This document shows positions 1-7,093 of a stretch of 12,990 bases of DNA, piece by piece. A model generated the notes under the pieces. The model was not told the origin of the DNA. It ran no database searches and saw nothing but the letters and a program-made list of their open reading frames with translations. Source of the DNA: DASWHF01 sp036393295. GTDB lineage: Bacteria; Pseudomonadota; Gammaproteobacteria; Acidiferrobacterales; UBA6901. Location of the stretch: NCBI GenBank assembly GCA_036393295.1, contig DASWHF010000137.1, positions 1 to 12,990 on the forward strand. Direction: 5' to 3'. The position numbers were made by a program, and so were the translations under genes. Numbering within the stretch: the stretch's first letter is position 1; the number at the start of each line of letters is the position of its first letter.

Positions 1-16
1 AACAACCAGTCGGGTT

Positions 17-103
17 CCTTCTCCCTCCGGGAGAAGGACAGGATGAGGGCGGTTTTTTCGGAGCCGTCGGCCCTCACCCCGGCCCTCTCCCGGAGGGAGA
101 GGG
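17..103. repeat. Intergenic imperfect inverted repeat (34-bp arms)
   Basis: The arms at 17-50 and 70-103 are reverse complements at 29 of 34 positions, around a 19-nt loop containing a run of T (53-58). Each arm also holds a shorter palindrome, TCTCCCTCCGGGAGA on the left and its partner on the right. The sequence resembles the CCCTCTCCCTC-GGGAGAGGG intergenic elements dispersed through many proteobacterial genomes. It codes for nothing visible, and as RNA it would fold into a long hairpin. It lies just left of the insertion sequence. Confidence 0.8.
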
Positions 104-115
104 AGAACACCGTAC

Positions 116-1628
116 GCACTATTTAGTGGCCGGATCAGTAACCCCCAACCCCTTGATGCAATGTAAAAAGGGCTGGCCCCAGTGATAAGGTGGAGTCGCC
201 AAACACCCATCCATCACCGTAAGGAGCCAGCCCCCGTGCATCCTAATCCCCGGCTGCGTGCACAGCAACAACGTCGAGTTCATCAACGCGCCAACCAAAG
301 TGATTCCTATACGTTCTTTAATCTTCTCACGAGCCCAGAACTGCTGGATCGGGTGGAGTCCCTGTTGCCCGATCACCGCGAACGGCTGTTCCCGCCGACC
401 GAGACACTCTCGATGTTCCTGTCCCAGGCCTTGAGCGCCGACCGCTCCTGTCAGCGTGCCGTGAACGACGCGGCGGTCAAGCGTCTGATCGGAGGTCTGT
501 CGGTGTGCAGCACGCACACCGGGGCTTACTGCCGTGCCCGCGCGCGGTTACCGCTGTCGATGCCTGCGACACTCGCGCGCCACACCGGACAGACGATGAG
601 CCAGGGCGGGCCTTCCTCGTGGTACTGGCACGGCCACCCGGTGCGGCTCGTGGACGGCACGACGGTGGCCATGCCCGATACGCCGGAGAATCAGGCGCAG
701 TACCCGCAACCCCGCAGCCAGGAACCGGGGCTGGGCTTCCCGCTGATGCGACTGGTGGGGTTGATCTGCCTGGGCAGCGGCGCCGTGCTCGACGCGGCCC
801 TCGGCAGTTATCGCGGTAAAGGCAATGATGAACAGGCCCTGCTGCGATCTCAACTCGATACCCTCCAGACCGGGGATTTACTGCTCGGTGATGCCTATTT
901 TGCGACGTATTTCCTGTTCTGTGCCTTGCGCGAGCGCGGCGTGGAGGCGGTGTTCGAGCAACAGGGCGCGCGCCAGCGCGTGACGGACTTTCGCCGCGGC
1001 CTGCGGCTTGGGCCGCGCGATCACCTGATCGCACTGCACAAACCCAAGCTTAAGCCTGACTGGATGACCGATGCCCAGTACGTCCGGGCGCCCGAGACAT
1101 TGACCGTGCGGGAACTCGCCACCGGCAGCAAGATTCTCGTGACCACACTCTTGTGCCCCAAGCAGACGCCCAAGGCAGCCTTGAAGGCGCTTTACCGTGA
1201 ACGTTGGCACGTTGAGCTCGACTTTCGCCACATCAAGACCACGCTCGGCATGGAGATGTTGAGCTGCAAAACGCCGTCGATGGTGCAAAAGGAAATCTGG
1301 GTATATCTGCTCGCCTACAACCTCATCCGCCTGATGATGGCGCAGGCCGCCACACTCGCCGAATGCCCGCCGCGCGCGTTAAGCTTCAAACACACCCTCC
1401 AGCTCTGGATGGCCTGGGGACATCAGGGCATCCGGTCCGTTCAGGATGGCAAACTCCACGTGTTGTTCGTGCTGATCGCCGAACAGCGCGTGGGCAACCG
1501 CCCCGGTCGCATCGAGCCCCGGGCCACCAAGCGACGACCCAAGCCCTTTCCCTTGCTGACCGAGGCCCGGGCGATTGCCAGAGAGAAAGTCAGAATGTAT
1601 GGGCATCCTCGGAAAATTAAGTAAGTGC
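116..1628 (+). mobile_element. IS4-family insertion sequence
   Basis: The element holds one transposase gene reading left to right. Its proposed ends come from an imperfect inverted match: GCACTATTTAGT at 116-127 against the reverse complement of 1616-1628 (GCACTTACTTAAT), agreeing at 11 of 13 aligned positions with one gap. The transposase stop codon falls inside the right repeat. I found no convincing target-site duplication just outside these ends, so the boundaries are provisional to within several bases. The right end lies 7 bases before a copy of a palindromic repeat seen twice more in this window. The element sits between an intergenic hairpin and the 3' end of a transporter gene, so it does not interrupt an identifiable gene. 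Confidence 0.75.
236..1624 (+). CDS. IS4-family DDE transposase
   Basis: This 462-residue protein catalyses cut-and-paste movement of the surrounding element through an RNase H-like DDE fold. With a start at 236, the catalytic residues are D140 (in VDGTTV), D219 (in GDAYF) and E327. The IS4 signature Y-x2-R-x3-E-x6-K is complete at Y320, R323, E327 and K334. A beta-strand-rich insertion typical of IS4 transposases lies between the second D and the E. I chose the GTG at 236 because AAGGAG (221-226) precedes it by nine bases. The frame stays open upstream to a GTG at 182, but without such a site. No frameshift or internal stop is present, so the enzyme looks intact and may be active. Family assignment is firm; the exact IS name is not. 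Confidence 0.93.
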   Translation: MHPNPRLRAQQQRRVHQRANQSDSYTFFNLLTSPELLDRVESLLPDHRERLFPPTETLSMFLSQALSADRSCQRAVNDAAVKRLIGGLSVCSTHTGAYCRARARLPLSMPATLARHTGQTMSQGGPSSWYWHGHPVRLVDGTTVAMPDTPENQAQYPQPRSQEPGLGFPLMRLVGLICLGSGAVLDAALGSYRGKGNDEQALLRSQLDTLQTGDLLLGDAYFATYFLFCALRERGVEAVFEQQGARQRVTDFRRGLRLGPRDHLIALHKPKLKPDWMTDAQYVRAPETLTVRELATGSKILVTTLLCPKQTPKAALKALYRERWHVELDFRHIKTTLGMEMLSCKTPSMVQKEIWVYLLAYNLIRLMMAQAATLAECPPRALSFKHTLQLWMAWGHQGIRSVQDGKLHVLFVLIAEQRVGNRPGRIEPRATKRRPKPFPLLTEARAIAREKVRMYGHPRKIK

Positions 1629-1635
1629 CATTCCA

Positions 1636-1653
1636 CTCTGACCCGGGTTTTCT
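1636..1653. repeat. Half copy of CCCGGGTCAGAG palindrome
   Basis: The sequence CTCTGACCCGGGTTTTCT here equals one arm of the perfect palindrome at 5676-5714. The opposite arm is missing: on its left side lie the bases following the insertion sequence end. It overlaps the last base of the transporter stop codon. It could be the remnant of a two-armed copy split by the insertion sequence, or a naturally single copy. Confidence 0.75.
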
Positions 1654-2594
1654 TAGAAGAGAAGATTGAACCAGACGGGCACGGTGACGATCGCCAGCGC
1701 GGTGGTCAGCGAGAAGGCCAGCGCGTAGATGCCGGTGTCGAGCTTGTAGCGCTCGCAGGCGGCGAAGCCGAGCAGCGCGGCCGGCAGCATGCTGTTGAGC
1801 AGGAGCGCCTGCCCGCCTTTGGCGCCGACGGAACCGAACAGGGAAATCATGCCCCACATCACCAGCGGCGCGAGGACGAGTTGAATCGCCGCCGCCGGGA
1901 GAACGGTTACCACCTGGGCCTTCCAGGCATCGGTCCAGTTCAGCGCCAGCGCGGTCGAAAGCAGCAGCAACGGGGGCAGAAACCCGTAGATCGCCGCTTG
2001 GATCGCGCCGAACCAGGCCGGGAACTCCATGCCCGTAAGGTTGGCGATCAGGCCGGCCGCCGTCGCCCACAGCAGCGGCTCCTTCAACAGGAAACGCTGC
2101 GTCAGGACTTCCTTCACGAGGCTCTTGAATTGTGCGCCGCCCGCTTCCGTGAAGCTGCGGCTCAGGACCGCGCCGGCGGTATACAGCAGCAGCACATTGG
2201 CGAGGATGCCGTATTCCACCGCGATGCGCATCGACCAGTCGCCGATCAGCGCCTTGTTGAGTGGCACGCCGAGGAACAACACATTGCCGAACCCCGCCGC
2301 GATGAGCAGCGCGCCCTTCGTGGCCGGCGCCAGCGCGGTGGTCCGCAGCCAGGCCCACGCGACCCCCAGCGTGACGGCCGTGGTGGCCAGCGCATACCCG
2401 AGAATTTTCATCGCCACCGCGTTCATGGGCAGCTTGGCGAGGATGAAGAATACCGCGATAGGGAGTATCACCCCGTGAGCCAGCACCTGGAGATGGCGCT
2501 GCAGCGAGCCGGCCCCGATGCCTTGCGGCGAAACAAAGCGCCATGCAATCCCAAGCGCCAGAAAGAATAGAATCATCAAAATGCTGTCTTGCAT
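1653..2594 (-). CDS. AEC-family transporter (auxin efflux carrier-like permease)
   Basis: This 313-residue inner-membrane protein is made almost wholly of hydrophobic helices, about ten, in two halves. The first half contains the AEC-like stretches LAHGVILPIAVFF (about residue 38) and GFGNVLFLGVPLNKALIG (about 101). The second contains LPPLLLLSTALAL, followed by a C-terminal QALLLNSMLPAALLGF segment. Family members are secondary carriers; bacterial ones include malonate and other carboxylate transporters, and the substrate cannot be read from sequence here. The start at 2594 is supported by GAGGAGGAG just upstream. The gene is transcribed alone, convergent with the transposase and divergent from the cytochrome gene. 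Length is normal for the family (about 300-320). Its stop codon touches a repeat arm, but the C terminus looks natural. Confidence 0.88.
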   Translation of the reverse strand: MQDSILMILFFLALGIAWRFVSPQGIGAGSLQRHLQVLAHGVILPIAVFFILAKLPMNAVAMKILGYALATTAVTLGVAWAWLRTTALAPATKGALLIAAGFGNVLFLGVPLNKALIGDWSMRIAVEYGILANVLLLYTAGAVLSRSFTEAGGAQFKSLVKEVLTQRFLLKEPLLWATAAGLIANLTGMEFPAWFGAIQAAIYGFLPPLLLLSTALALNWTDAWKAQVVTVLPAAAIQLVLAPLVMWGMISLFGSVGAKGGQALLLNSMLPAALLGFAACERYKLDTGIYALAFSLTTALAIVTVPVWFNLLF

Positions 2595-2901
2595 CGCTCC
2601 TCCTCGTTGTTCTTGTCCGTTGAAACGGCGCCGTCAGCGTCTCGTATCAAAGGACGTTATCACGGTACCCGGCAGATTAACGTAGTAGAGCCGTCGCCCC
2701 TAAGCCGCCAGCCGACGAACGGCATGTGATCGCCGAGATAACGACGGCCACGCCCCGCTCAGTCCTTGCCAAGGCCGGCTCTTGATGACGAGCACCTCGG
2801 CAGGAAATCGGATAGCATCATGCTCCAAGTTGCCAGTGGTACGAAGAACGGAACTCGTTCGGAGAACACCAGACAATATCGATGTATTAAAGGAGGTCGT
2901 C
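2595..2901. other. Divergent intergenic region, about 300 bp
   Basis: This spacer separates the transporter (minus) from the cytochrome gene (plus), so it should carry a promoter for each. Both genes have clear ribosome binding sites at its edges. Candidate sigma70 hexamers exist, such as TATCAA near 2643, but none has both boxes at good spacing, so I do not call a promoter. A reading frame runs in from 2782 in phase with the cytochrome gene but looks non-coding: there is no binding site, and it precedes a clean signal peptide. No tRNA or strong hairpin was seen. Confidence 0.5.
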
Positions 2902-4194
2902 ATGAATAACAAAATATTCATCCTTGCCTGCGCCGCCCTGGTCTCGGGACCCGCCCTGGCGGCCGATCCAACCACCATCAACTGGTCGAAGATTCCCGCG
3001 GTCAAGGTGCCGCTGTTCTATCCGGGCCAGTCCTCCTACGAGTGGTTGCGCAGCAGCAATCACAAAGGTGCCGTGAAGGAGACTCAGCGCGGGGATGCCT
3101 GCGCCTTCTGCCACGACGAAGACGCGGAAAAGGACCTGGGCGACGAGCTGGTGCTGGCCGGCCGCTTGGAACCGACTCCGGTCAAGGGCAAGAACGGCTA
3201 CCTGGAACTGTGGGTCCAGGCCGCCTACGACGCCGGCAACGCCTACTTCCGCTACCAGTGGAAGACCAACGGCAAGGCCGGCGTCGAGTATCCTTATTAC
3301 CGGTTCGACGGCAAGGAGTGGAAGGTCTACGGCGGCCCGCGCCTCGACAAGGCGGTCCAGGAAGGCAAGCAGCCGCCCATCTACGAGGACCGCCTGTCCA
3401 TGATGCTGGATGACGGCAAGGTGCCGATGTTCGCCAACCAGGGCTGCTGGCTGACCTGCCACGATGGCGAGCGCGACTTGAAGGCCGCCACGAAGGAAGA
3501 AGTGGCGGCCAACGCGGCGATGCAGGCGTACAAAAAGGAAGACGTGCGCAAATACCTGCCGGCCTCGCGCACCGATCCTTCGGACTGGAAGACCGGCAAG
3601 CCGGTCGACGAGATCGCCAAGATCAAGGCCGCCGGCGGCTTCGTGGACCTCATACAGTGGCGCGCCCACCGCACCAACCCGGTCGGCATGGCCGACGACG
3701 GTTATGTCCTCGAGTGGCGCAACTTCGACGCCGGCAAGAACGCCTTCGCCTCGAACCTGGACAAGGACACGAAGCAGCCCAAGTTCATGTTCGATGCCAA
3801 GAAGTTCGGCGCCAAGGCGGTGACTGCGAAACAAGTCGGCAAAAAGCAAAACTTCCTGATCAAGGGTACAAACGCCGTCCCCTTCGACCCGAAGGCCGGC
3901 TGGAAAAAGGGCGACCTGCTGCCGCGCTACGTCCTGAGCGCCGGCGACGCCAGCGGCTCGGCCGCCGACAACAAGGCGACCGGCCAGTGGCAGAACGGCA
4001 TGTGGACCGTCGTGCTGACGCGTCCGCTCGGCCTGACCAACGACGACGACAAGACCCTCAAGCCCGGCGGCGTCTACAACGTCGGCTTCGCGGTGCATGA
4101 CGACAACATCACCACGCGCGGGCACCAGGTCTCGTTCGTCAAGACGCTGGGGCTGGGGGTCAAGGCGGACATCGAGGCCGTCAAGCTTCCGTAG
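2902..4194 (+). CDS. Secreted c-type cytochrome with ethylbenzene-dehydrogenase-type haem domain
   Basis: This 430-residue protein is likely periplasmic and electron-carrying. A signal peptide (residues 1-20, ending GPALA before AD) is followed by a haem c site C67-A-F-C70-H71 and a second motif C182-W-L-T-C186-H187 with CX3CH spacing. The overall pattern matches the haem-binding domain of the ethylbenzene dehydrogenase gamma subunit and related cytochromes: repeated aromatic beta strands (LELWVQAAYD, YFRYQW), then W-x-V-x-L-x-RPLG near 362-371 and GVYNVGFAVHDDN before the end. The ATG at 2902 is preceded by AAAGGAGGT, an almost perfect ribosome site; the longer in-frame ATG at 2782 would bury the signal peptide. 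No partner oxidoreductase subunit lies nearby, so it may serve an enzyme encoded elsewhere. Family call is good; role is open. Confidence 0.82.
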   Translation: MNNKIFILACAALVSGPALAADPTTINWSKIPAVKVPLFYPGQSSYEWLRSSNHKGAVKETQRGDACAFCHDEDAEKDLGDELVLAGRLEPTPVKGKNGYLELWVQAAYDAGNAYFRYQWKTNGKAGVEYPYYRFDGKEWKVYGGPRLDKAVQEGKQPPIYEDRLSMMLDDGKVPMFANQGCWLTCHDGERDLKAATKEEVAANAAMQAYKKEDVRKYLPASRTDPSDWKTGKPVDEIAKIKAAGGFVDLIQWRAHRTNPVGMADDGYVLEWRNFDAGKNAFASNLDKDTKQPKFMFDAKKFGAKAVTAKQVGKKQNFLIKGTNAVPFDPKAGWKKGDLLPRYVLSAGDASGSAADNKATGQWQNGMWTVVLTRPLGLTNDDDKTLKPGGVYNVGFAVHDDNITTRGHQVSFVKTLGLGVKADIEAVKLP

Positions 4195-4238
4195 CCTGAA
4201 AGCACGGGTTTTGCGAAGCGCGGATTTCGCGGGGGAAC

Positions 4239-4255
4239 CTCTACTTTTTGTAGAG
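4239..4255 (+). terminator. Small hairpin after the cytochrome gene
   Basis: CTCTAC (4239-4244) and GTAGAG (4250-4255) form a perfect six-base stem around five T. It lies 45 bases past the cytochrome stop, in the right place for a terminator, but no T-run follows it. It ends exactly where the -35 box of the next promoter begins, so a regulatory role is also possible. Confidence 0.3.
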
Positions 4256-4283
4256 TTGAGCGGACCACTCAGGAGGGTATAGT
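4256..4283 (+). promoter_or_regulatory. Predicted sigma70-type promoter for the 74-residue protein gene
   Basis: TTGAGC (4256-4261) and TATAGT (4278-4283) are separated by 16 bases, close to TTGACA/TATAAT. Transcription would start near 4290 and give a leader of about 35 bases before the ATG at 4326. The placement directly upstream of an isolated small gene supports it. Confidence 0.55.
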
Positions 4284-4325
4284 AAAAGACTCCTCTCACG
4301 GAGCTTGCACACGGAGGTAACCGTC

Positions 4326-4550
4326 ATGCGCCACGACATCTGCACCACCGACCCCATCAGCGGTAGAGACCTGCACAACATCGGCAACCTGCCCAAGGTC
4401 GTGGAAGGCGACCAGGAGAACAACCTGACGATCTACTTCGAGTCCGAGGCCAATAAACACGCCTACCTCGCGATACCGGTCGAGCATCCGGCCACCGAGC
4501 ATACGCTGAACTTGGACAATCCGACCGACGACATGATCGACGAAGGTTGA
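4326..4550 (+). CDS. Small conserved-looking hypothetical protein (74 aa)
   Basis: I cannot assign a function. The protein is acidic and soluble, with no signal peptide or membrane segment. It begins MRHDICTTDPISGRDLHNIG, has a central LTIYFESEANKHAYLAIPVEHP that reads like a compact alpha/beta fold, and ends in an acidic tail (NPTDDMIDEG). It contains one cysteine, near the N terminus. The ATG at 4326 is preceded by ACGGAGGTAAC, a strong ribosome site, so the alternative TTG at 4305 is unlikely. A good promoter lies just upstream, and the gene stands alone, converging on the DsrE-like lipoprotein gene with a 13-bp gap. Strong expression signals and balanced composition argue that it is a real gene. 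Confidence 0.7.
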   Translation: MRHDICTTDPISGRDLHNIGNLPKVVEGDQENNLTIYFESEANKHAYLAIPVEHPATEHTLNLDNPTDDMIDEG

Positions 4551-4563
4551 GCCGGGTTTTGCT

Positions 4564-5139
4564 TTATTCGACTTTTAGGTAGGCGAAGCCCTGGCGCTGG
4601 AGCTCGGCGATGCGCACGACGCCGGAGCGTACCGGGTCGACGCCGTCGATGATTTTTTCCTTCGGCAGTTGCAGCTGCTCGCGGGTGATCTCGCACAGCT
4701 CGAGCTTGACGCCGTGCAGCTCGCGCAGCTGGGTGAGGCGCTGCAGCAGGGCGGGGCGCTGCTCGCGGTAGGCGCGGTCCTCGGCGAACGGCGTGTTCTT
4801 GAGCGGGTCCTCGGTCAGGAAGCGGATGCCGCCGGCCAGGAACACGATGCGCACGTCGTAGTCCTCGAAGTCATTCTGGTAGGTCGTCACCATGTTGTTG
4901 ACGTTCTGGATCATGGCGCTCAGCCGGCGCGGATCGGCGAAGTCGACGTGCCAGACGACCCGGGCGAGCGCCCCCGGCGCGGCGGCGGGGACCGGCACGG
5001 GCGCCGGCGCCTCGGCGGCCGGCGGCGGCGCCATGCCGGTCCGCCAGTGGCCGGGGTGCACGCAGGCCGCCAGGGCGAGCGGCACCGACAGCGCCAGCAG
5101 TATCGTGATGGAGTGTCTCGTCTGCCTGCTCTCGTTCAT
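4564..5139 (-). CDS. DsrE-like lipoprotein (COG1416-type)
   Basis: This 191-residue protein begins with a lipoprotein signal peptide; the lipobox L23-A24-A25-C26 predicts lipidation at C26. A Pro/Ala-rich linker (about 36-58) leads to a DsrE/DsrF-like domain. That domain shows the opening VVWHVDFADP, helix MIQNVNNMVTTY, strand VRIVFLAGG, a helix around LLQRLTQLRELHG, and the strand KLELC149EIT with a cysteine where family members often have one. It ends with GVVRIAELQRQGFAYLKVE. DsrE-fold proteins bind or relay sulfur or act as small ligand-binding units, mostly in the cytoplasm, so anchoring in the envelope is notable. Start: ATG at 5139 with GGAGG nine bases upstream; the longer frame to 5310 overlaps the divergent ORF and lacks a signal peptide at its start. 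Confidence 0.8.
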   Translation of the reverse strand: MNESRQTRHSITILLALSVPLALAACVHPGHWRTGMAPPPAAEAPAPVPVPAAAPGALARVVWHVDFADPRRLSAMIQNVNNMVTTYQNDFEDYDVRIVFLAGGIRFLTEDPLKNTPFAEDRAYREQRPALLQRLTQLRELHGVKLELCEITREQLQLPKEKIIDGVDPVRSGVVRIAELQRQGFAYLKVE

Positions 5140-5157
5140 AGCGGGCCTCCGGTGTAG

Positions 5158-5535
5158 ATGAACGTGTTGCGTGGGACCATTGATGGTACGCGCGCCGGCG
5201 GCGCAGGTACAGTGCTGGCGCGAGGCGAGCTCAACCGGACCGTGTTTCTGGGGCGCAGCCCGGGATCGGTTGACACGCCGAAACAACCGGTCGCGGTAAC
5301 GGCGGAGCAACGTCAGACGCTGGAAGCGATTAAGTACCGGCTACGCGATCCGGGCTTTACACGGTTTTTGACGGCCACGAAATTGCTCGCCATGCGGGAG
5401 GTGATCAGCCTGCCGCCGCCATTACGGCAGGAGTTGACGATCGAGGTCATGGGAATGCTGGCGCGCGGCGAATTGGATCAGACCCAATTCCTGGCCGTGC
5501 CCGTGACGCCCGGCGCCGAGCCGCTAAAACATTGA
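5158..5535 (+). CDS. Hypothetical protein with duplicated LARGEL motif (125 aa)
   Basis: I do not recognise this protein. It has no signal peptide or membrane helix. LARGELNRTVFL (residues 20-31) recurs as LARGELDQTQFL (101-112), nine of twelve residues identical, on either side of a probably helical core (AEQRQTLEAIKYRLRD, FLTATKLLAMREVI). The start at 5158 is only 18 bp from the divergent lipoprotein start and has no good ribosome site, so the true start may be different or the 5' part may be a remnant. Codon use is less GC-biased than in neighbouring genes, with several TTG, TTA and CTA leucines, hinting at acquired or decaying sequence. The conserved repeat argues that the frame is genuinely coding, at least in its second half. 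Confidence 0.5.
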   Translation: MNVLRGTIDGTRAGGAGTVLARGELNRTVFLGRSPGSVDTPKQPVAVTAEQRQTLEAIKYRLRDPGFTRFLTATKLLAMREVISLPPPLRQELTIEVMGMLARGELDQTQFLAVPVTPGAEPLKH

Positions 5536-5891
5536 CGCGGCTCATCGTGTCATTTACCGAAGGCCAGCCATCCAAATCCCGTCGATACCATCAAGGACCG
5601 GAGTCCGCCGTGCACGCCGGGAAGCGTCGGCGATCGAGGCGGCAAGGGAATCAATTGCAGCGGGACGTTCTAGTTCAGAAAACCCGGGTCAGAGCCTCTG
5701 ACCCGGGTTTTCTGCTCATGGCCTTCACCCTTCTCCACGATAACTTGCCGGGTAGACTTTCAGTCGCGCCGTAGTTAATCTGGTTGCCGGGTGGCGCTCA
5801 GCACCAGGGAGCAGGCAGGAGCAAGCACTGCCGCCCGCGTCGCCTCGTCATGAAGTTTGTCCATAAACGGAAGAAGAACAGAGGAGGCCTC
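5536..5891. other. Intergenic region with palindrome, about 355 bp
   Basis: Between the LARGEL ORF and the beta-helix gene I see one perfect palindrome (5676-5714) and nothing else that is firm. Reading frames opening at 5532 (TTG) and 5784 run through it, but they lack ribosome sites, cross the palindrome or precede a signal peptide, and their translations are rich in Arg/Gln without recognisable domains. The promoter of the beta-helix gene should lie in 5715-5880, but I cannot single out boxes with good spacing. Confidence 0.5.
5676..5714. repeat. Perfect palindrome with CCCGGGTCAGAG arms, possible bidirectional terminator
   Basis: CAGAAAACCCGGGTCAGAG (5676-5694) is followed, after a single C, by its exact reverse complement (5696-5714). 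The 19-base arms begin with an A-run and end with a T-run, so an RNA from either strand would form a GC-rich stem followed by U residues, the layout of a bidirectional intrinsic terminator. The same arm recurs at 1636-1653 and, diverged, at 7094-7158, so this is also a dispersed repeat. Confidence 0.85.
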
Positions 5892-7079
5892 ATGCAAGGC
5901 AAATCGAAGTATCTCACCCGGTTGTCGACAATTCTGATGTTCTCCGCATTGAATCCGGCGTTTGCCGTCAACAATGCGCCGGCGGATGCGGCGGTGGTCA
6001 ACGTGCGCACGAACTGCACGGAGGGCGGGGTGGAGGTTACAAACTGTTTCACCTCCATCAGCGCCATGGACAACTGGCTGCGCAACGTGCGGCAGGCGGG
6101 ACCCACCAAGCCCACGCTCGTGCAGATCGGACCCGGAACCTTCGGGTCATGGACTTGCCAGGTGAGTAACGTCACGCTGCGCGGGTCGGGGCGCGATCAG
6201 ACGACGATATCGGGGCAGTTGTTCGGTTCGCTGCAAGGCATACTCATCAATGCCGGCTGCACCAACCTTAATGTGCAGGATCTTAAGGTGGTGGGCGGTT
6301 CGCTATGGGGTGTCGTTACCTTGACGGCCGACCTCATAACCGCCTGGACGAATGTCGACATTGAGAGCAGTAGTTACGGCTGGACGGAAAGTGGTCCGAC
6401 GTGTTCGCCGTCCGCACGTCACTTCTGGTTCAGCAGCCGCATTCGTTCGACTGGTGCGAATGGCGATACTTCGCGTGCTTACCAGGCGGTATGCGCCCAG
6501 AGTTGGTTCTGGGGGAGCGAAATTTCTGCGATCGTTCCGACCAGTCTCTCCGCCGCAGATTCATTTGCTTTGAAGGCCTTGGGGGCGGAGGTGCACCTTT
6601 ACGGTTCCAATGTCAGCGTGAAGATCGCATCTGGAGCGAACGCGGGCAACGTCAGCCTTATCCGTTCGATGCAGGAAAACGCGTCAAAGGGCAGCGAGGT
6701 CCACATCCACGGAACCGGCCTGGATGTCATCCATGCTGGCTCCGGCAATGTCAAAATGCTGGACGCCGATGCCAGCTCGCAGTTCCATGCCAACCAGTCC
6801 GCCTACCACATCCACATCGACGGCAGCGGCTCCGTAACCCGGCTGGCGGGTCAAGGGATGATCGATGCGCCGTATCAGTGGGGGCCGCGCACCGCGCCGC
6901 CTCCGGTCACGTCGCGGAGCGGTGCGGACATGTACACGGAGACCGATTGCCCGCTGAACGGGCACTGCAGCGCGGGAGGCAACTTTCCGCACATCATGGT
7001 TTATCGCGCGGAATGCACCGGCACGGGGGTGAATCAGGGTCCATGGTTCGATACCAGCACCAAGGCGTGCCGGCAATAG
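5892..7079 (+). CDS. Secreted right-handed beta-helix-like protein
   Basis: This 395-residue protein has a signal peptide (residues 1-25, ending NPAFA). Residues about 70-140 carry the pattern of parallel beta-helix proteins: LVQIGPGTFG, VTLRGSGRDQTTISG, then LNVQDLKVVGGSLWGVV. Rungs rich in Gly, Ser, Asn and His continue to about 330 (EVHLYGSNVSVKI, EVHIHGTGLDVI, AYHIHIDGSGSV). The C terminus is Cys-rich (CPLNGHC, AECTGTG, KACRQ). Such folds occur in polysaccharide lyases, adhesins and surface proteins. I see no lyase catalytic signature, so an enzymatic role is unproven. GAGGAGG before 5892 sets the start; an in-frame ATG at 5850 lacks it. Base composition is visibly less GC-rich than the protease gene downstream, and repeats flank the gene on both sides, which suggests acquisition. 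Confidence 0.72.
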   Translation: MQGKSKYLTRLSTILMFSALNPAFAVNNAPADAAVVNVRTNCTEGGVEVTNCFTSISAMDNWLRNVRQAGPTKPTLVQIGPGTFGSWTCQVSNVTLRGSGRDQTTISGQLFGSLQGILINAGCTNLNVQDLKVVGGSLWGVVTLTADLITAWTNVDIESSSYGWTESGPTCSPSARHFWFSSRIRSTGANGDTSRAYQAVCAQSWFWGSEISAIVPTSLSAADSFALKALGAEVHLYGSNVSVKIASGANAGNVSLIRSMQENASKGSEVHIHGTGLDVIHAGSGNVKMLDADASSQFHANQSAYHIHIDGSGSVTRLAGQGMIDAPYQWGPRTAPPPVTSRSGADMYTETDCPLNGHCSAGGNFPHIMVYRAECTGTGVNQGPWFDTSTKACRQ

Positions 7080-7093
7080 TCGAGCGAGGCCCT

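Noticed and set aside
105..1637. Target-site duplication flanking the insertion sequence
   Set aside because: The bases beyond the proposed ends (ACACCGTAC on the left, CATTCCACT on the right) do not match at 9 bp or nearby lengths.
1575..2570. A 331-codon plus-strand frame opposite the transporter gene
   Set aside because: It overlaps the transposase end and reads as Arg/Gln-rich sequence; the minus strand encodes a clear multi-helix membrane protein.
2887..4299. A 470-codon minus-strand frame opposite the cytochrome gene
   Set aside because: The plus frame has a signal peptide, a near-perfect ribosome site and haem motifs. The antisense product has no recognisable domain.
5532..5774. An 80-codon frame after the LARGEL ORF
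   Set aside because: It has a TTG start without a ribosome site, runs through the palindrome and has no conserved features.
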